DNA from: Cytobacillus oceanisediminis 2691
GTDB lineage: Bacteria; Bacillota; Bacilli; Bacillales; Cytobacillaceae
Assembly (NCBI RefSeq): GCF_007678455.1
Contig: NZ_VEEP01000015.1
Location: forward strand, 1-39,350
Direction of reading: 5' to 3'
DNA: 39,350 nt
Shown in pieces: positions 25,679 to 34,449 of this stretch (position 1 is the stretch's first letter; each line of letters begins with the position of its first letter). A program made the position numbers and the translations under genes. Below the pieces are notes generated by a model, which was given only the letters and a program-made list of their open reading frames with translations, was not told where the DNA came from and did not search any database.

Positions 25679-27136
25679 TTGAGAAGGAGCAAAAGGATTA
25701 TGTCATTATTAATGGTTTTATTGTTGATGGTTCCTGTTGCCGCTAAAGCAGGTGATCTGGGCGGGGGTTCCTCCGGGGTTCCAGGCACATGGTATCTGGG
25801 GGCAGATCCTTCCTGGATTGATCCGGCTAAATCGCCGATCGTCTTCATTCATGGATATAACAGTTCGGCCTCCGTGTGGTGGGACGGCAATGATATGTAT
25901 GAGACTGCACTGGCCAATGGCTATCAGACAGCATTTATCGATTTATACCCCGAAAAGGACATGTGGGAAAATGGAGCGATGCTGGCCGGAAAGCTAAAGC
26001 AAATTTATGAGCATTTCGGCAATAAGAAGCTGGTCGTGGTCGGCCACAGTAAAGGCGGGGTTGACACACAGACTGCGCTCGTCCACTATGGCGCCCACCA
26101 GTATGTTTCAAATGTCATCACCCTCTCCGCGCCGCATCATGGCACCCAGCTGTCAGACCTGGCTCACAGCAGTTCTGCCTGGTGGCTTGCGGCATTGCTT
26201 GGAAGCAATAATGATGCTACACGGTCACTGCAGACTGGAAATATGAGTTATTTCCGCAGCATTACCGATAATCACGCGAATGCAGCCAAGAACCGTTATT
26301 ACACACTGGGCGGCTATAAATGGGGCTCTTTTGGCAGTGCATTGTACTGGGGTGGGCTTTATTTAAGCAGTTATGGCTCGAATGATGGTGTTGTGACAGT
26401 CTCCAGCTCCCGCTTGCCAGGCGGAACCATCGTCCGGGAAGGAGCCTGGAACCATACAACAGTCCGGGAAGGCTCATATACATTTTCAGTATTCAAACCA
26501 TATACAATGTCAGCACAGCCAGCCGCTGCCGGTACATTTTCACCAGAAGAAGCAGTGGCGGAGCCTGATACAACCCAGATTGTCCGAGGCGGGAAATCGG
26601 AAAAAGCCATCAATGACCGCTTCATCATTGAGGAAGGGGCAGAGCGTTTCCAGATGGCTTTTCTGAGTGAAAAAAAGCTGCCATCACTCAAGCTGAAAGG
26701 TCCTGATGGCAAAGAATACAGCGTGATGAAAATCGAGCAGGACAGCAGTGATTTCTTCAAAGGAGCATGGGTCCACCTGTTTGAAGTCGATCGGCCAAAG
26801 GCTGGGATGTGGAAGGTAAACGGGCCGGGCGCTGCCTACTTGATGGTAGTTGGTATCAATAGCCCGCTTAGTATTGAATTGAAAAAAGACCAAAGCCAGA
26901 AGATGAAAGCTTCTTATAAAACAAACTGGATCAAATTTGACCATGACAATGAAAAGAAACTCAAAGAAGCAGGTAAAGGTGTTAAAGCAGGCAAAATCGC
27001 CGATGGGGATTTTGACCAGCCTGGCGTTTACAACCTGACAACAGAAGTCACCGGAGTTGACAGTAAAGGGAAACCATTCGAACGGACGATCGTTGAATCG
27101 ATCTATGTTGACGAAAATGGAAAGATTCACAGATAA
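25679..27136 (+). CDS. Secreted lipase-like alpha/beta hydrolase
   Basis: A 485-residue exported esterase/lipase. The signal peptide ends near A24 (VAAKA). The hydrolase domain (residues ~45-270) has the oxyanion-hole HG (FIHGY, H58-G59) and the nucleophile elbow GHSKGG with Ser124; the catalytic His is probably in the EGAWNHTTV region. Residues ~290-485 form a second beta-rich domain without a motif I recognise, ending in YVDENGKIHR. TTG start at 25679 with a strong GGAGGAGGGG upstream. Monocistronic. Substrate unknown; triglyceride lipase or esterase are both possible. Confidence 0.85.
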   Translation: MRRSKRIMSLLMVLLLMVPVAAKAGDLGGGSSGVPGTWYLGADPSWIDPAKSPIVFIHGYNSSASVWWDGNDMYETALANGYQTAFIDLYPEKDMWENGAMLAGKLKQIYEHFGNKKLVVVGHSKGGVDTQTALVHYGAHQYVSNVITLSAPHHGTQLSDLAHSSSAWWLAALLGSNNDATRSLQTGNMSYFRSITDNHANAAKNRYYTLGGYKWGSFGSALYWGGLYLSSYGSNDGVVTVSSSRLPGGTIVREGAWNHTTVREGSYTFSVFKPYTMSAQPAAAGTFSPEEAVAEPDTTQIVRGGKSEKAINDRFIIEEGAERFQMAFLSEKKLPSLKLKGPDGKEYSVMKIEQDSSDFFKGAWVHLFEVDRPKAGMWKVNGPGAAYLMVVGINSPLSIELKKDQSQKMKASYKTNWIKFDHDNEKKLKEAGKGVKAGKIADGDFDQPGVYNLTTEVTGVDSKGKPFERTIVESIYVDENGKIHR

Positions 27137-27148
27137 ACAAAGGGGGCG

Positions 27149-27175
27149 GCTGGCATGGGCCAGCTGTTTCTTATT
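27149..27175 (+). terminator. Terminator of the lipase gene
   Basis: GCTGGC and GCCAGC pair around ATGG, followed by a T-rich run. Confidence 0.75.
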
Positions 27176-27328
27176 TACAGGAATGAAATTCTTTTAATAG
27201 CCTGTTCTGCCTACTGCCATTATCTATGCTGTGTCTTAATGACTAATTTTCACATAAATGATGGAGTGGCGGAGTTGCCGTCCGATATAGAAGATAAGCA
27301 GAGTTTTTAACATCAGGAGGAGAAAGTG

Positions 27329-27703
27329 ATGCACGTTTTGGATTTGATTGCCAGGATCAACAATCGTGTCGAGGAATTGGATTTTGCTGCTGCGAGATTG
27401 TATATGGAAGAGAACATTGAAATCCTTAATGAGAACCGCAGCCATTTAAAGTCGAATGCCAGAGAGTTGCTTGAATTTTTGACAAAACGCATGGAAGCCG
27501 GCCAACAGCCGCTAACCAGGAAGGACATGGCAGTCATTAATGCTGTGAACAACTATGCATCCAAATTTGACTTGCGAGGTTTGAAGGTAGTCATCAAGGA
27601 TCACTCGCTGCTGTTTTTGCGGAGCGATATCGAATCGTATTTGAACACAGACGCGAGGATCATTCTCGAGGGCATGGGTGCGATTCCAAAGGCTGCAAGC
27701 TAA
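27329..27703 (+). CDS. Small hypothetical cytoplasmic protein
   Basis: A 124-residue, mostly helical, charged protein with no signal peptide, Cys or membrane segment. I do not recognise it. The stretch LDFAAARLYMEENIEILNEN suggests helical-hairpin packing. AGGAGG (27315-27320) supports ATG 27329 over the GTG at 27326. It stands alone between two terminators. Confidence 0.75.
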   Translation: MHVLDLIARINNRVEELDFAAARLYMEENIEILNENRSHLKSNARELLEFLTKRMEAGQQPLTRKDMAVINAVNNYASKFDLRGLKVVIKDHSLLFLRSDIESYLNTDARIILEGMGAIPKAAS

Positions 27704-27726
27704 ATAGATAAATAGATGAAATGTTG

Positions 27727-27760
27727 ACGGCCTCTCAATTGAAGGCCGTTTTCTCTTTTT
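27727..27760 (+). terminator. Intrinsic terminator
   Basis: ACGGCCT and AGGCCGT pair across a nine-base loop and are followed by TTTTCTCTTTTT. Confidence 0.88.
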
Positions 27761-27918
27761 ATGAAACTTTCTTTTACGAATTCACGTCTATCGCAAAGCA
27801 GAAATATTTTCATCACAGCAATTACAGGATTTTGACAGAAAAATAGAGAATATAGACTTATTGGAAATAAAAATAAAACGTATTTTCGTAGATAAATAGA
27901 TATAAGGGGGAAATTTCA

Positions 27919-28872
27919 ATGAGGGACCAGATGAATCCAACGGTTGATCGAATTCTGGGTAATATCGATAAGGTGATGACAGGCAAGCGGAACGTGGCGG
28001 AGTTAAGCCTTATTGCGCTGCTCGCTGGAGGACATGTGCTGCTTGAGGACGTGCCGGGTGTCGGCAAGACGATGATGGTCCGCGCGCTGGCGAAGTCTGT
28101 CAGTGCCAAGTTCAGAAGGATCCAGTTCACTCCTGACCTGCTGCCTTCAGATGTGACAGGCGTTTCGATTTATAATCCAAAAGAAATGGAATTTGAGTTC
28201 AGGCCGGGACCAATCATGGGCAACATCATCCTGGCTGATGAAATCAACAGGACGTCTCCGAAAACTCAATCAGCTCTGCTTGAAGGAATGGAAGAGCATA
28301 GCGTTACGGTCGATGGCGTAACGCATATTCTCGACAAGCCGTTTTTTGTCATGGCGACACAGAACCCGATTGATTATGAGGGAACGTATCCGCTGCCCGA
28401 AGCCCAGCTGGACCGTTTCCTCCTGAAAATGAAAATGGGCTACCCGGCGCTTGATGAGGAAATGGAAGTGCTTGACAGGGCGCAGCGCAATCTTCCAATC
28501 GAGGATTTGCAGCCGGTGGTCTCGCTTGAAGATTTACGCGACCTGCAGCAGAGCATAAAAGAAGTCATCGTCGACGAAACGCTCAAGCGATATATTGTAG
28601 AACTGGCAAGCCGGACGCGCGGCCATTCAAGTGTCTACCTTGGCGTAAGTCCACGTGGATCGATTGCCTTGATGAAGGCGTCCCAGGCGTACGCTTTTAT
28701 ATACGGAAGGGATTATGTCATTCCGGATGATGTCCAGTATCTGGCACCCTATGTCTTCGCCCACAGGATCATTTTGAAATCAGAGGCAAGGTTTGAAGGG
28801 GTCACCGCTGAGGATGTCGTAAACAGGGTGATGGCGAGAGTGCCTGTGCCGATCCAAAGGCTCGTGAAATAG
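27919..28872 (+). CDS. yeaC: MoxR-family AAA+ ATPase (YeaC-like)
   Basis: A 317-residue MoxR ATPase, a chaperone-like AAA+ protein thought to activate partner proteins. Walker A is GVGKTMM (residues 47-53), Walker B ILADEINR, sensor 1 ATQNP, and the ATPase ends with a four-helix lid. GGGGG precedes the ATG. It is the first of three genes with a DUF58 protein and a membrane transglutaminase, the usual MoxR-DUF58-TgpA cluster and the yeaC-yeaD-yebA order of B. subtilis. Confidence 0.92.
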   Translation: MRDQMNPTVDRILGNIDKVMTGKRNVAELSLIALLAGGHVLLEDVPGVGKTMMVRALAKSVSAKFRRIQFTPDLLPSDVTGVSIYNPKEMEFEFRPGPIMGNIILADEINRTSPKTQSALLEGMEEHSVTVDGVTHILDKPFFVMATQNPIDYEGTYPLPEAQLDRFLLKMKMGYPALDEEMEVLDRAQRNLPIEDLQPVVSLEDLRDLQQSIKEVIVDETLKRYIVELASRTRGHSSVYLGVSPRGSIALMKASQAYAFIYGRDYVIPDDVQYLAPYVFAHRIILKSEARFEGVTAEDVVNRVMARVPVPIQRLVK

Positions 28873-28873
28873 T

Positions 28874-30091
28874 ATGAAACTATATTTTCAAAAGTTCAAA
28901 GAAATATGGAAGCTGATCGTTTTGCTGTTCTTGATTCTGCTTACTTTTTCATATGCGATGTTCCAGGGCGGTTTTGTCAGCTGGTTCCTTTTTTACAGCT
29001 TCGTGCCATTCGGGCTGTATGCACTGAGTCTTGCTTTATATTCTTTAAAAGAAATAAAGGCGGAGAGAGTATACACAAAACAGGAGTACAACGCTGGCGA
29101 AAAGTTCAGGGCGAGCATCGTCCTTGAAAGAAATATCCCATTCCCGCTGTTTTACGCAATCGCCGAAGAACAGGCAGGAGAGACGCTTGCCGGGAACCGG
29201 GATCTGCAACAGGCGAATACCATGGTATTCCCGGGATTCAATCGGGTATTCAGCTTCGACTACTCGATCGAGAACCTGCCCCGGGGCGAACATGTCCTGA
29301 CAGGTATCAAGCTGAAGACGGGAGATTTGCTCGGCTTGATTGAAAAAGAAAAAATCCTGCCGGCTGAAAACCGGATTCTTGTCTATCCTGCTTATCAGGA
29401 TTTGGTTTACCGCCCGGTCGCACACCATTTTGACCAGGGCATGACTGCCTCGAAGGAGCGTGTCCAGCGAGATACATCGATGGCCATTGGTGTTCGTGAG
29501 TACCAGCCGGGGGATCGGTTTTCCTGGATCAACTGGAAAGCGACAGCAAGGCGAAATGATATCATGACAAAGGAATTCGAACAAAGGCAATCACATAATG
29601 TGACACTTTTGATGGACTGTGCGCCGGACCCGCGATTTGAAGTGATCGTTTCGTTTACCGCTTCCGTCCTCAGGGCGATTTTGCGCAAAGGGGCCCAGGT
29701 CGGACTGCTGACATCGAGCAATGAGCGTGTGGCTTTTCCTGCCCGCGGCGGGGAGAGCCAGCAGCAGCAGCTTCTCTACCATCTTGCCAAAATCCAGGAT
29801 GGCAGTCCGGTCCCATTCGACCGAGTTCTGGAAGCAGAAACCTTCCTAGCGCAGCAGAACAATTCAATCATGCTGGTTACCGCCCAACTCACGAAAGAGT
29901 TGATTGAAAAAGCGGCGTTCTACAATCAAAGAAACGGAGCGGTCAGTATTTTCCTGATTAAAAATAGCCAGGAATCACCGTCAAAAACAGAAATAAACTT
30001 AAGGTCATCGGCAAATGCAAGGGGAATCCGGCTTGTCATGGTACATGACGGCCAGTTCCCGGAAGCCTTCTCGGAGGTGAACAAGGGATGA
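28874..30091 (+). CDS. yeaD: DUF58 domain membrane-anchored protein (YeaD-like)
   Basis: A 405-residue protein with two N-terminal membrane helices (residues ~12-30 and 33-52) and a cytoplasmic DUF58 domain, marked by REYQPGDRFSWINWKATARR and, further on, a vWA-like region (NVTLLMDCAPD). DUF58 proteins occur with MoxR ATPases and are likely their clients. It starts one base after the yeaC stop and overlaps the next gene (ATGA). Confidence 0.9.
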   Translation: MKLYFQKFKEIWKLIVLLFLILLTFSYAMFQGGFVSWFLFYSFVPFGLYALSLALYSLKEIKAERVYTKQEYNAGEKFRASIVLERNIPFPLFYAIAEEQAGETLAGNRDLQQANTMVFPGFNRVFSFDYSIENLPRGEHVLTGIKLKTGDLLGLIEKEKILPAENRILVYPAYQDLVYRPVAHHFDQGMTASKERVQRDTSMAIGVREYQPGDRFSWINWKATARRNDIMTKEFEQRQSHNVTLLMDCAPDPRFEVIVSFTASVLRAILRKGAQVGLLTSSNERVAFPARGGESQQQQLLYHLAKIQDGSPVPFDRVLEAETFLAQQNNSIMLVTAQLTKELIEKAAFYNQRNGAVSIFLIKNSQESPSKTEINLRSSANARGIRLVMVHDGQFPEAFSEVNKG

Positions 30092-32313
30092 CAATCGCTA
30101 AGCCGAAAAAAGATGCAGCCTTCTTCTTGCTGTATATCTTCAGCTTTTTGCTGTTATGGGAATGGCTGAGGCCATTAAAGGAACTGACTGATACAGGCCA
30201 TTTGAGTGTCTTCCTTGGCTTTGTATTTGTCTCGCTGATGATGTCGTACTTCAACATGCCGGTGATTCCGGGAGCACTCGTGAAAATCATCATCATCTTA
30301 TACTCAGTCCACTTCATGTATTATGAAGGAACATTTTTCAGTTTGAAATGGTTCACCGAGCTTTTCACCGAGGCGATGTCGAATGCCATTTATATAGTGA
30401 ATGCGGACTGGACAGAGATTTCTAATGTATTTCGGACATTGTTATTCTTTACTCTGCTCTGGCTGATGGCTTATCTGATTCAATATTGGCTGATCAACCG
30501 AAAACAGATTTTTGTGTTTTTCTTCATGACGTTAGTTTACATCACGGTTCTTGACACGTTCACTCCATATGAAGCAGATGCGGCGATTGTCCGGACAGTC
30601 ATTGCCGGTTTTGCTGTGCTGGGAATGCTGTCGTACCACCGGATTGCTGACAAGGAAGTGGTGAAGAAGAACCTCAACAGCGTGAAAAAATGGATGGTTC
30701 CTTTGGTGGCGATGATTGTTTTAAGTGTGGGGATCGGCTATGCTGCTCCTAAAGCTGACCCGATCTGGCCGGACCCTGTCCCATTCATTACCTCCTATAA
30801 CCAGGATTCCGGGGAAGGCAGCGGCGGCGTTAAGAAGGTTGGCTATGGAACAGATGATTCAGCTCTTGGCGGACCATTCATCGGTGACGACCGGGTTGTT
30901 TTTACCTCAGAAGCAGATGGACGGCATTACTGGAGGATCGAAACGAAAGATGTCTATACGGGAAAAGGATGGATCACAGAAAAATCCGAAGCGGCAACAC
31001 CAGTTGAATTTTTACCAGAACAGGCAATTCCGCTGCAGCCTTTCGATGCGGGTGTGAAAACAGAAGAGCGTAACAGCAGGGTCATTCCGAAAATCGGGTA
31101 CCCACACCTTGTCTATCCGCTCGGGGTGAAACAAGTGAAGGCTTCTGCAGGTTACTCGTCATTGCAGTTCATGCTCGATCCCGAGACAGAGAAAATTACT
31201 TCCCTTCCTGATGGACAATCAGGGTCATTCGGCCCGTACTCACTCACATTCGATTATCCTGTCTACAGTGTCGACAAGCTCAAGGCGGCTGGGAAAGAGG
31301 ATATTGCAGGAGAGGAGAATGCGGCTTTCCTGGCAAAATACACACAGGTGCCAGAAGCGCTTCCAGAGCGGGTTGTGAACCTGGCTGAGGAAATTACGAA
31401 GGATAAACAGACGTGGCTTGAAAAAGCCCAGGCAATTGAAAAATACTTCCGTTCGAACGAATTTGTCTACGATCAAACGGATGTTGCTGTCCCGGCTGAT
31501 GACCAGGACTATGTCGATCAGTTCCTGTTCGATACACAGCGGGGCTATTGCGACAATTTTTCCACATCGATGGTTGTCATGATGCGTTCTGTTGGCATTC
31601 CAGCCCGCTGGGTAAAAGGCTATACCGAAGGGGATTATATCGATACTCTTGATAGCGGCCGCCGGCTTTACGAGGTCACAAATAATAACGCCCACTCCTG
31701 GGTGGAGGGATATTTTCCCGGTGTCGGCTGGGTTCCATTCGAACCGACTCAAGGATTTTCAAATAATGTCCAGTTCGAATACAACAACGACAACAACACT
31801 GAATCCACTACAGAGGAAAAGGATGAAAACGTAACGGCACCAGAGGCGCCAAAGAAGCCGGAACTGCCGGAAGAACAGGCACAGGTTGGCAAGCCTGAGG
31901 TTTCCTTTTCAGAAGGTCTGAAAAATGCCGGTGCGTTCCTGAAGGATAATTTCTGGAAAATTCTGCTGACAATGCTGGTTCTTGCTATGTTCGCTGCGAT
32001 CATGTACAGGCTTCGCGGGAAATGGCTTCCGGCACTGTATATCCTTCTCTATAAGTATAAAAAGCAAAACAAGTACCTGGAGAAAGCCTATATTGCCCTG
32101 TTGAAGCAGCTTGGACGATACGGGCTTAGGCGGGAGGATGGCCAGACATTGCGTGATTACGCCTATTATGTGGATTCATTTTTCTCGACAAGCGATATGA
32201 GAAGACTCACCTCCAAGTATGAAGAATATCTCTATCGCGGCGAATTGAATGAAGAGATGTGGCAGGACGTGAAAAAGCACTGGGAAAACATGATTCGGAA
32301 ATCTGGGGCTTGA
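30088..32313 (+). CDS. yebA: Membrane transglutaminase-like protein (TgpA/YebA-like)
   Basis: A 741-residue membrane protein: N-terminal membrane segments (residues ~10-225), an extracellular transglutaminase-core domain, and a further membrane helix (~630-645) with a cytoplasmic tail. The catalytic Cys is C488 (RGYCDNFSTSMV) and His H536 (NNAHSWVEGYFP); the third acidic position is Glu (FEPT), as is common in Firmicute relatives. It probably modifies or cleaves cell-surface peptides; the substrate is unknown. Its stop overlaps the guaA promoter. Confidence 0.88.
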   Translation: MTIAKPKKDAAFFLLYIFSFLLLWEWLRPLKELTDTGHLSVFLGFVFVSLMMSYFNMPVIPGALVKIIIILYSVHFMYYEGTFFSLKWFTELFTEAMSNAIYIVNADWTEISNVFRTLLFFTLLWLMAYLIQYWLINRKQIFVFFFMTLVYITVLDTFTPYEADAAIVRTVIAGFAVLGMLSYHRIADKEVVKKNLNSVKKWMVPLVAMIVLSVGIGYAAPKADPIWPDPVPFITSYNQDSGEGSGGVKKVGYGTDDSALGGPFIGDDRVVFTSEADGRHYWRIETKDVYTGKGWITEKSEAATPVEFLPEQAIPLQPFDAGVKTEERNSRVIPKIGYPHLVYPLGVKQVKASAGYSSLQFMLDPETEKITSLPDGQSGSFGPYSLTFDYPVYSVDKLKAAGKEDIAGEENAAFLAKYTQVPEALPERVVNLAEEITKDKQTWLEKAQAIEKYFRSNEFVYDQTDVAVPADDQDYVDQFLFDTQRGYCDNFSTSMVVMMRSVGIPARWVKGYTEGDYIDTLDSGRRLYEVTNNNAHSWVEGYFPGVGWVPFEPTQGFSNNVQFEYNNDNNTESTTEEKDENVTAPEAPKKPELPEEQAQVGKPEVSFSEGLKNAGAFLKDNFWKILLTMLVLAMFAAIMYRLRGKWLPALYILLYKYKKQNKYLEKAYIALLKQLGRYGLRREDGQTLRDYAYYVDSFFSTSDMRRLTSKYEEYLYRGELNEEMWQDVKKHWENMIRKSGA

Positions 32314-32339
32314 CCGTTAAAATATTATACTGATACAAT
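32310..32339 (+). promoter_or_regulatory. SigA-type promoter of guaA
   Basis: TTGACC (32310-32315) and TACAAT (32334-32339) are 18 bases apart. The -35 overlaps the yebA stop codon, and the transcript begins just before the riboswitch. Confidence 0.65.
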
Positions 32340-32361
32340 GTGTGCAACTATATAGAATCAA

Positions 32362-32432
32362 CCTTCATATATCCTCGATAATATGGATCGAAAGTATCTA
32401 CCAAATCACCGGAAATGATTTGACTATGAAGG
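32362..32432 (+). ncRNA. Purine (guanine-type) riboswitch aptamer upstream of guaA
   Basis: P1 is an 8-bp helix, CCTTCATA (32362-32369) with TATGAAGG (32425-32432). P2 pairs TCGAT with ATCGA around an AATATGG loop, P3 pairs CAAATCA with TGATTTG around CCGGAAA, and the joining segments TATCTACC and GACTAT fit the purine aptamer core. The specificity base is C (GAC before TATG), so guanine rather than adenine is expected. Confidence 0.92.
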
Positions 32433-32456
32433 CAGGCTTCTTTTTGTTCGTAACGG

Positions 32457-32509
32457 GCTGGAATTCTGCTTTCCTATTATTTTTGGATGGCAGGATTCTG
32501 GCTTTTTTT
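32457..32509 (+). terminator. Riboswitch-controlled terminator upstream of guaA
   Basis: GCTGGAATTCTGC (32457-32469) pairs with GCAGGATTCTGGC (32490-32502), 13 pairs with three G-T, followed by seven Ts. It should form when guanine binds the aptamer and lower guaA expression. Confidence 0.8.
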
Positions 32510-32582
32510 ATGCGTAACAAGCCATACTACTTACATAACCATCTAATGGAAGTACCGCGTCTATTTTAAATGAGGTGAATTT

Positions 32583-34130
32583 ATGAAAAACGAGCTGCAA
32601 GACCAGGAAATGATTATAGTATTAGACTTTGGCAGCCAGTATAACCAGCTGATCACAAGACGGATCAGGGAGTTTGGCGTCTACAGTGAGCTTCATCCGC
32701 ACACGATTACAGCGGCTGAAATCAAGGAAATGAACCCAAAGGGAATCATTTTTTCAGGAGGGCCGAACTCTGTTTATGATGAGGGAGCCTTCCGATGTGA
32801 TGAAGAGATTTTCGAGCTGGGCTTGCCGATTTTGGGCATCTGCTACGGAATGCAGCTTATGACAATGCATTTCGGCGGGAAGGTCGAGAAGGCAAAGAAC
32901 CGTGAATACGGAAAAGCCCTGCTGACTCTCCATAACCAGAACACATTATTCGAAGGGACTCCGGGTGAACAGGTTGTCTGGATGAGCCATGGCGACCTCG
33001 TCACCATGTCACCGCCAGGATTTTCTGTAGATGGAGTCAATCCATCCTGCCCGATTGCAGCAATGAGTGACGAGAGCCGTAAGCTTTACGCGGTCCAATT
33101 CCACCCTGAGGTTCGCCACTCCATGTATGGGAATGACCTGTTGAAGAACTTTGTCTTCAAGGTGTGCGGATGCGAAGGCAACTGGTCGATGGAAAACTTC
33201 ATTGAAATCGAAATGGAGAAAATCCGCCAGCAGGTAGGAGACAAGAAGGTTCTATGCGCATTGAGCGGCGGTGTTGATTCCTCAGTTGTGGCCGTATTGA
33301 TCCATAAGGCGATTGGCGATCAGCTGACATGTATTTTCGTTGATCATGGATTATTGCGCAAAGATGAAGCAGAAGGTGTCATGAAGACTTTTGCTGATGG
33401 CTTCAACATGAACGTTATAAAGGTGGATGCCAAGGATCGTTTCCTCAGTAAGCTCGAGGGTGTATCCGATCCGGAGCAGAAGCGTAAAATCATCGGAAAC
33501 GAGTTCATCTATGTTTTCGATGATGAAGCGGAAAAGCTTAAGGGCATTGAATTCCTGGCACAGGGAACATTGTATACCGATATTATCGAAAGCGGCACTG
33601 CAACGGCACAGACAATCAAGTCCCACCACAATGTCGGCGGGCTGCCTGAGGATATGCAGTTCAGTTTGATCGAGCCATTGAACACATTGTTCAAGGATGA
33701 AGTCCGTGCGCTTGGCACCGAGCTTGGCATTCCTGATGAAATCGTCTGGCGTCAGCCATTCCCTGGACCTGGACTCGGCATTCGTGTTCTTGGGGCCATT
33801 TCAGAAGAAAAATTGGAGATTGTCCGTGAGTCGGACGCCATTCTTCGGGACGAAATCAAGAAGGCGGGCCTTGATCGTGAAATCTGGCAGTATTTCACCG
33901 TCCTTCCGGATATTCGCAGCGTAGGTGTCATGGGGGATGCGAGGACATATGATTACACAATTGGCATCCGTGCAGTAACATCCATTGATGGAATGACGTC
34001 CGATTGGGCAAGGATTCCTTGGGATGTCCTTGAGATAATCTCCACAAGGATCGTCAACGAAGTCGATCACGTCAACCGCGTCGTTTATGATATCACCAGC
34101 AAACCGCCTGCAACTATTGAATGGGAATAA
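32583..34130 (+). CDS. guaA: GMP synthase (glutamine-hydrolysing)
   Basis: A 515-residue enzyme that converts XMP to GMP with glutamine and ATP. The class I amidotransferase domain has the nucleophile C87 (GICYGMQL) and the His-Glu pair in VQFHPEV; the synthetase domain has the PP-loop LSGGVDSSV; the C-terminal dimerisation domain ends [15 protein letters not shown] precedes the ATG. It lies between yebA and pbuG as in B. subtilis. The riboswitch upstream gives feedback by guanine. Confidence 0.98.
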   Translation: MKNELQDQEMIIVLDFGSQYNQLITRRIREFGVYSELHPHTITAAEIKEMNPKGIIFSGGPNSVYDEGAFRCDEEIFELGLPILGICYGMQLMTMHFGGKVEKAKNREYGKALLTLHNQNTLFEGTPGEQVVWMSHGDLVTMSPPGFSVDGVNPSCPIAAMSDESRKLYAVQFHPEVRHSMYGNDLLKNFVFKVCGCEGNWSMENFIEIEMEKIRQQVGDKKVLCALSGGVDSSVVAVLIHKAIGDQLTCIFVDHGLLRKDEAEGVMKTFADGFNMNVIKVDAKDRFLSKLEGVSDPEQKRKIIGNEFIYVFDDEAEKLKGIEFLAQGTLYTDIIESGTATAQTIKSHHNVGGLPEDMQFSLIEPLNTLFKDEVRALGTELGIPDEIVWRQPFPGPGLGIRVLGAISEEKLEIVRESDAILRDEIKKAGLDREIWQYFTVLPDIRSVGVMGDARTYDYTIGIRAVTSIDGMTSDWARIPWDVLEIISTRIVNEVDHVNRVVYDITSKPPATIEWE

Positions 34131-34149
34131 AATACGAACGATTTTTAAA

Positions 34150-34176
34150 AACGGACATGAAAATGTTCGTTTTTTA
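34150..34176 (+). terminator. guaA terminator
   Basis: AACGGACAT pairs with ATGTTCGTT (one G-T) around GAAA and is followed by six Ts. The pbuG -35 box follows at once. Confidence 0.87.
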
Positions 34177-34205
34177 TTGACTCAGGGCAAAAGTCCTGTT
34201 AGAAT
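34177..34205 (+). promoter_or_regulatory. SigA-type promoter of pbuG
   Basis: TTGACT (34177-34182) and TAGAAT (34200-34205), 17 bases apart, lie just upstream of the second riboswitch. Confidence 0.75.
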
Positions 34206-34232
34206 AAAACCGAACTTAATAATTTGTCATAA

Positions 34233-34305
34233 TTCGTCGTATAATCTTGGGGATATGGCCCAGAAGTTTCTACCGAGCTACCGTAAATGGCTTGACTACG
34301 AGGTA
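34233..34305 (+). ncRNA. Purine (guanine-type) riboswitch aptamer upstream of pbuG
   Basis: P1 includes TCGTA (34237-34241) with TACGA (34297-34301). P2 pairs CTTGGG with CCCAG around GATATGG, P3 pairs CCGAGCTA with TGGCTTG around CCGTAAA, and the core segments TTTCTACC and GACTA are present. The specificity base is C, predicting guanine/hypoxanthine. Confidence 0.93.
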
Positions 34306-34313
34306 AATAAATC

Positions 34314-34356
34314 ATGGCTGGCAATCTGTCATACTTTCAATGTATTGCCTGGCCAT
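34314..34356 (+). repeat. Hairpin in the pbuG leader (possible antiterminator)
   Basis: ATGGCTGGCAAT (34314-34325) pairs with ATTGCCTGGCCAT (34344-34356) apart from one mismatched position. It lies between the aptamer and the terminator and could be the alternative structure. Confidence 0.55.
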
Positions 34357-34379
34357 CATTTCTGCTATTGCCTTTAGTC

Positions 34380-34411
34380 AACGCCCGGTAACCCGTGGCG
34401 TTTTCTTTTTG
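34380..34411 (+). terminator. Riboswitch terminator upstream of pbuG
   Basis: AACGCC pairs with GGCGTT around an 11-base loop with further GG/CC pairing inside, followed by TTCTTTTT. It ends about 40 bases before the pbuG start. Confidence 0.8.
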
Positions 34412-34449
34412 GCCTTATTTCCTGAAACTATTCAGGGGGAAAAGAAAAA

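Noticed and set aside
32342-32569. Open frame between yebA and guaA
   Set aside because: It lies over the purine riboswitch and its terminator; the RNA structure explains the conservation.
34087-34377. Open frame between guaA and pbuG
   Set aside because: It spans the guaA end, a terminator and the second riboswitch; no ribosome binding site.
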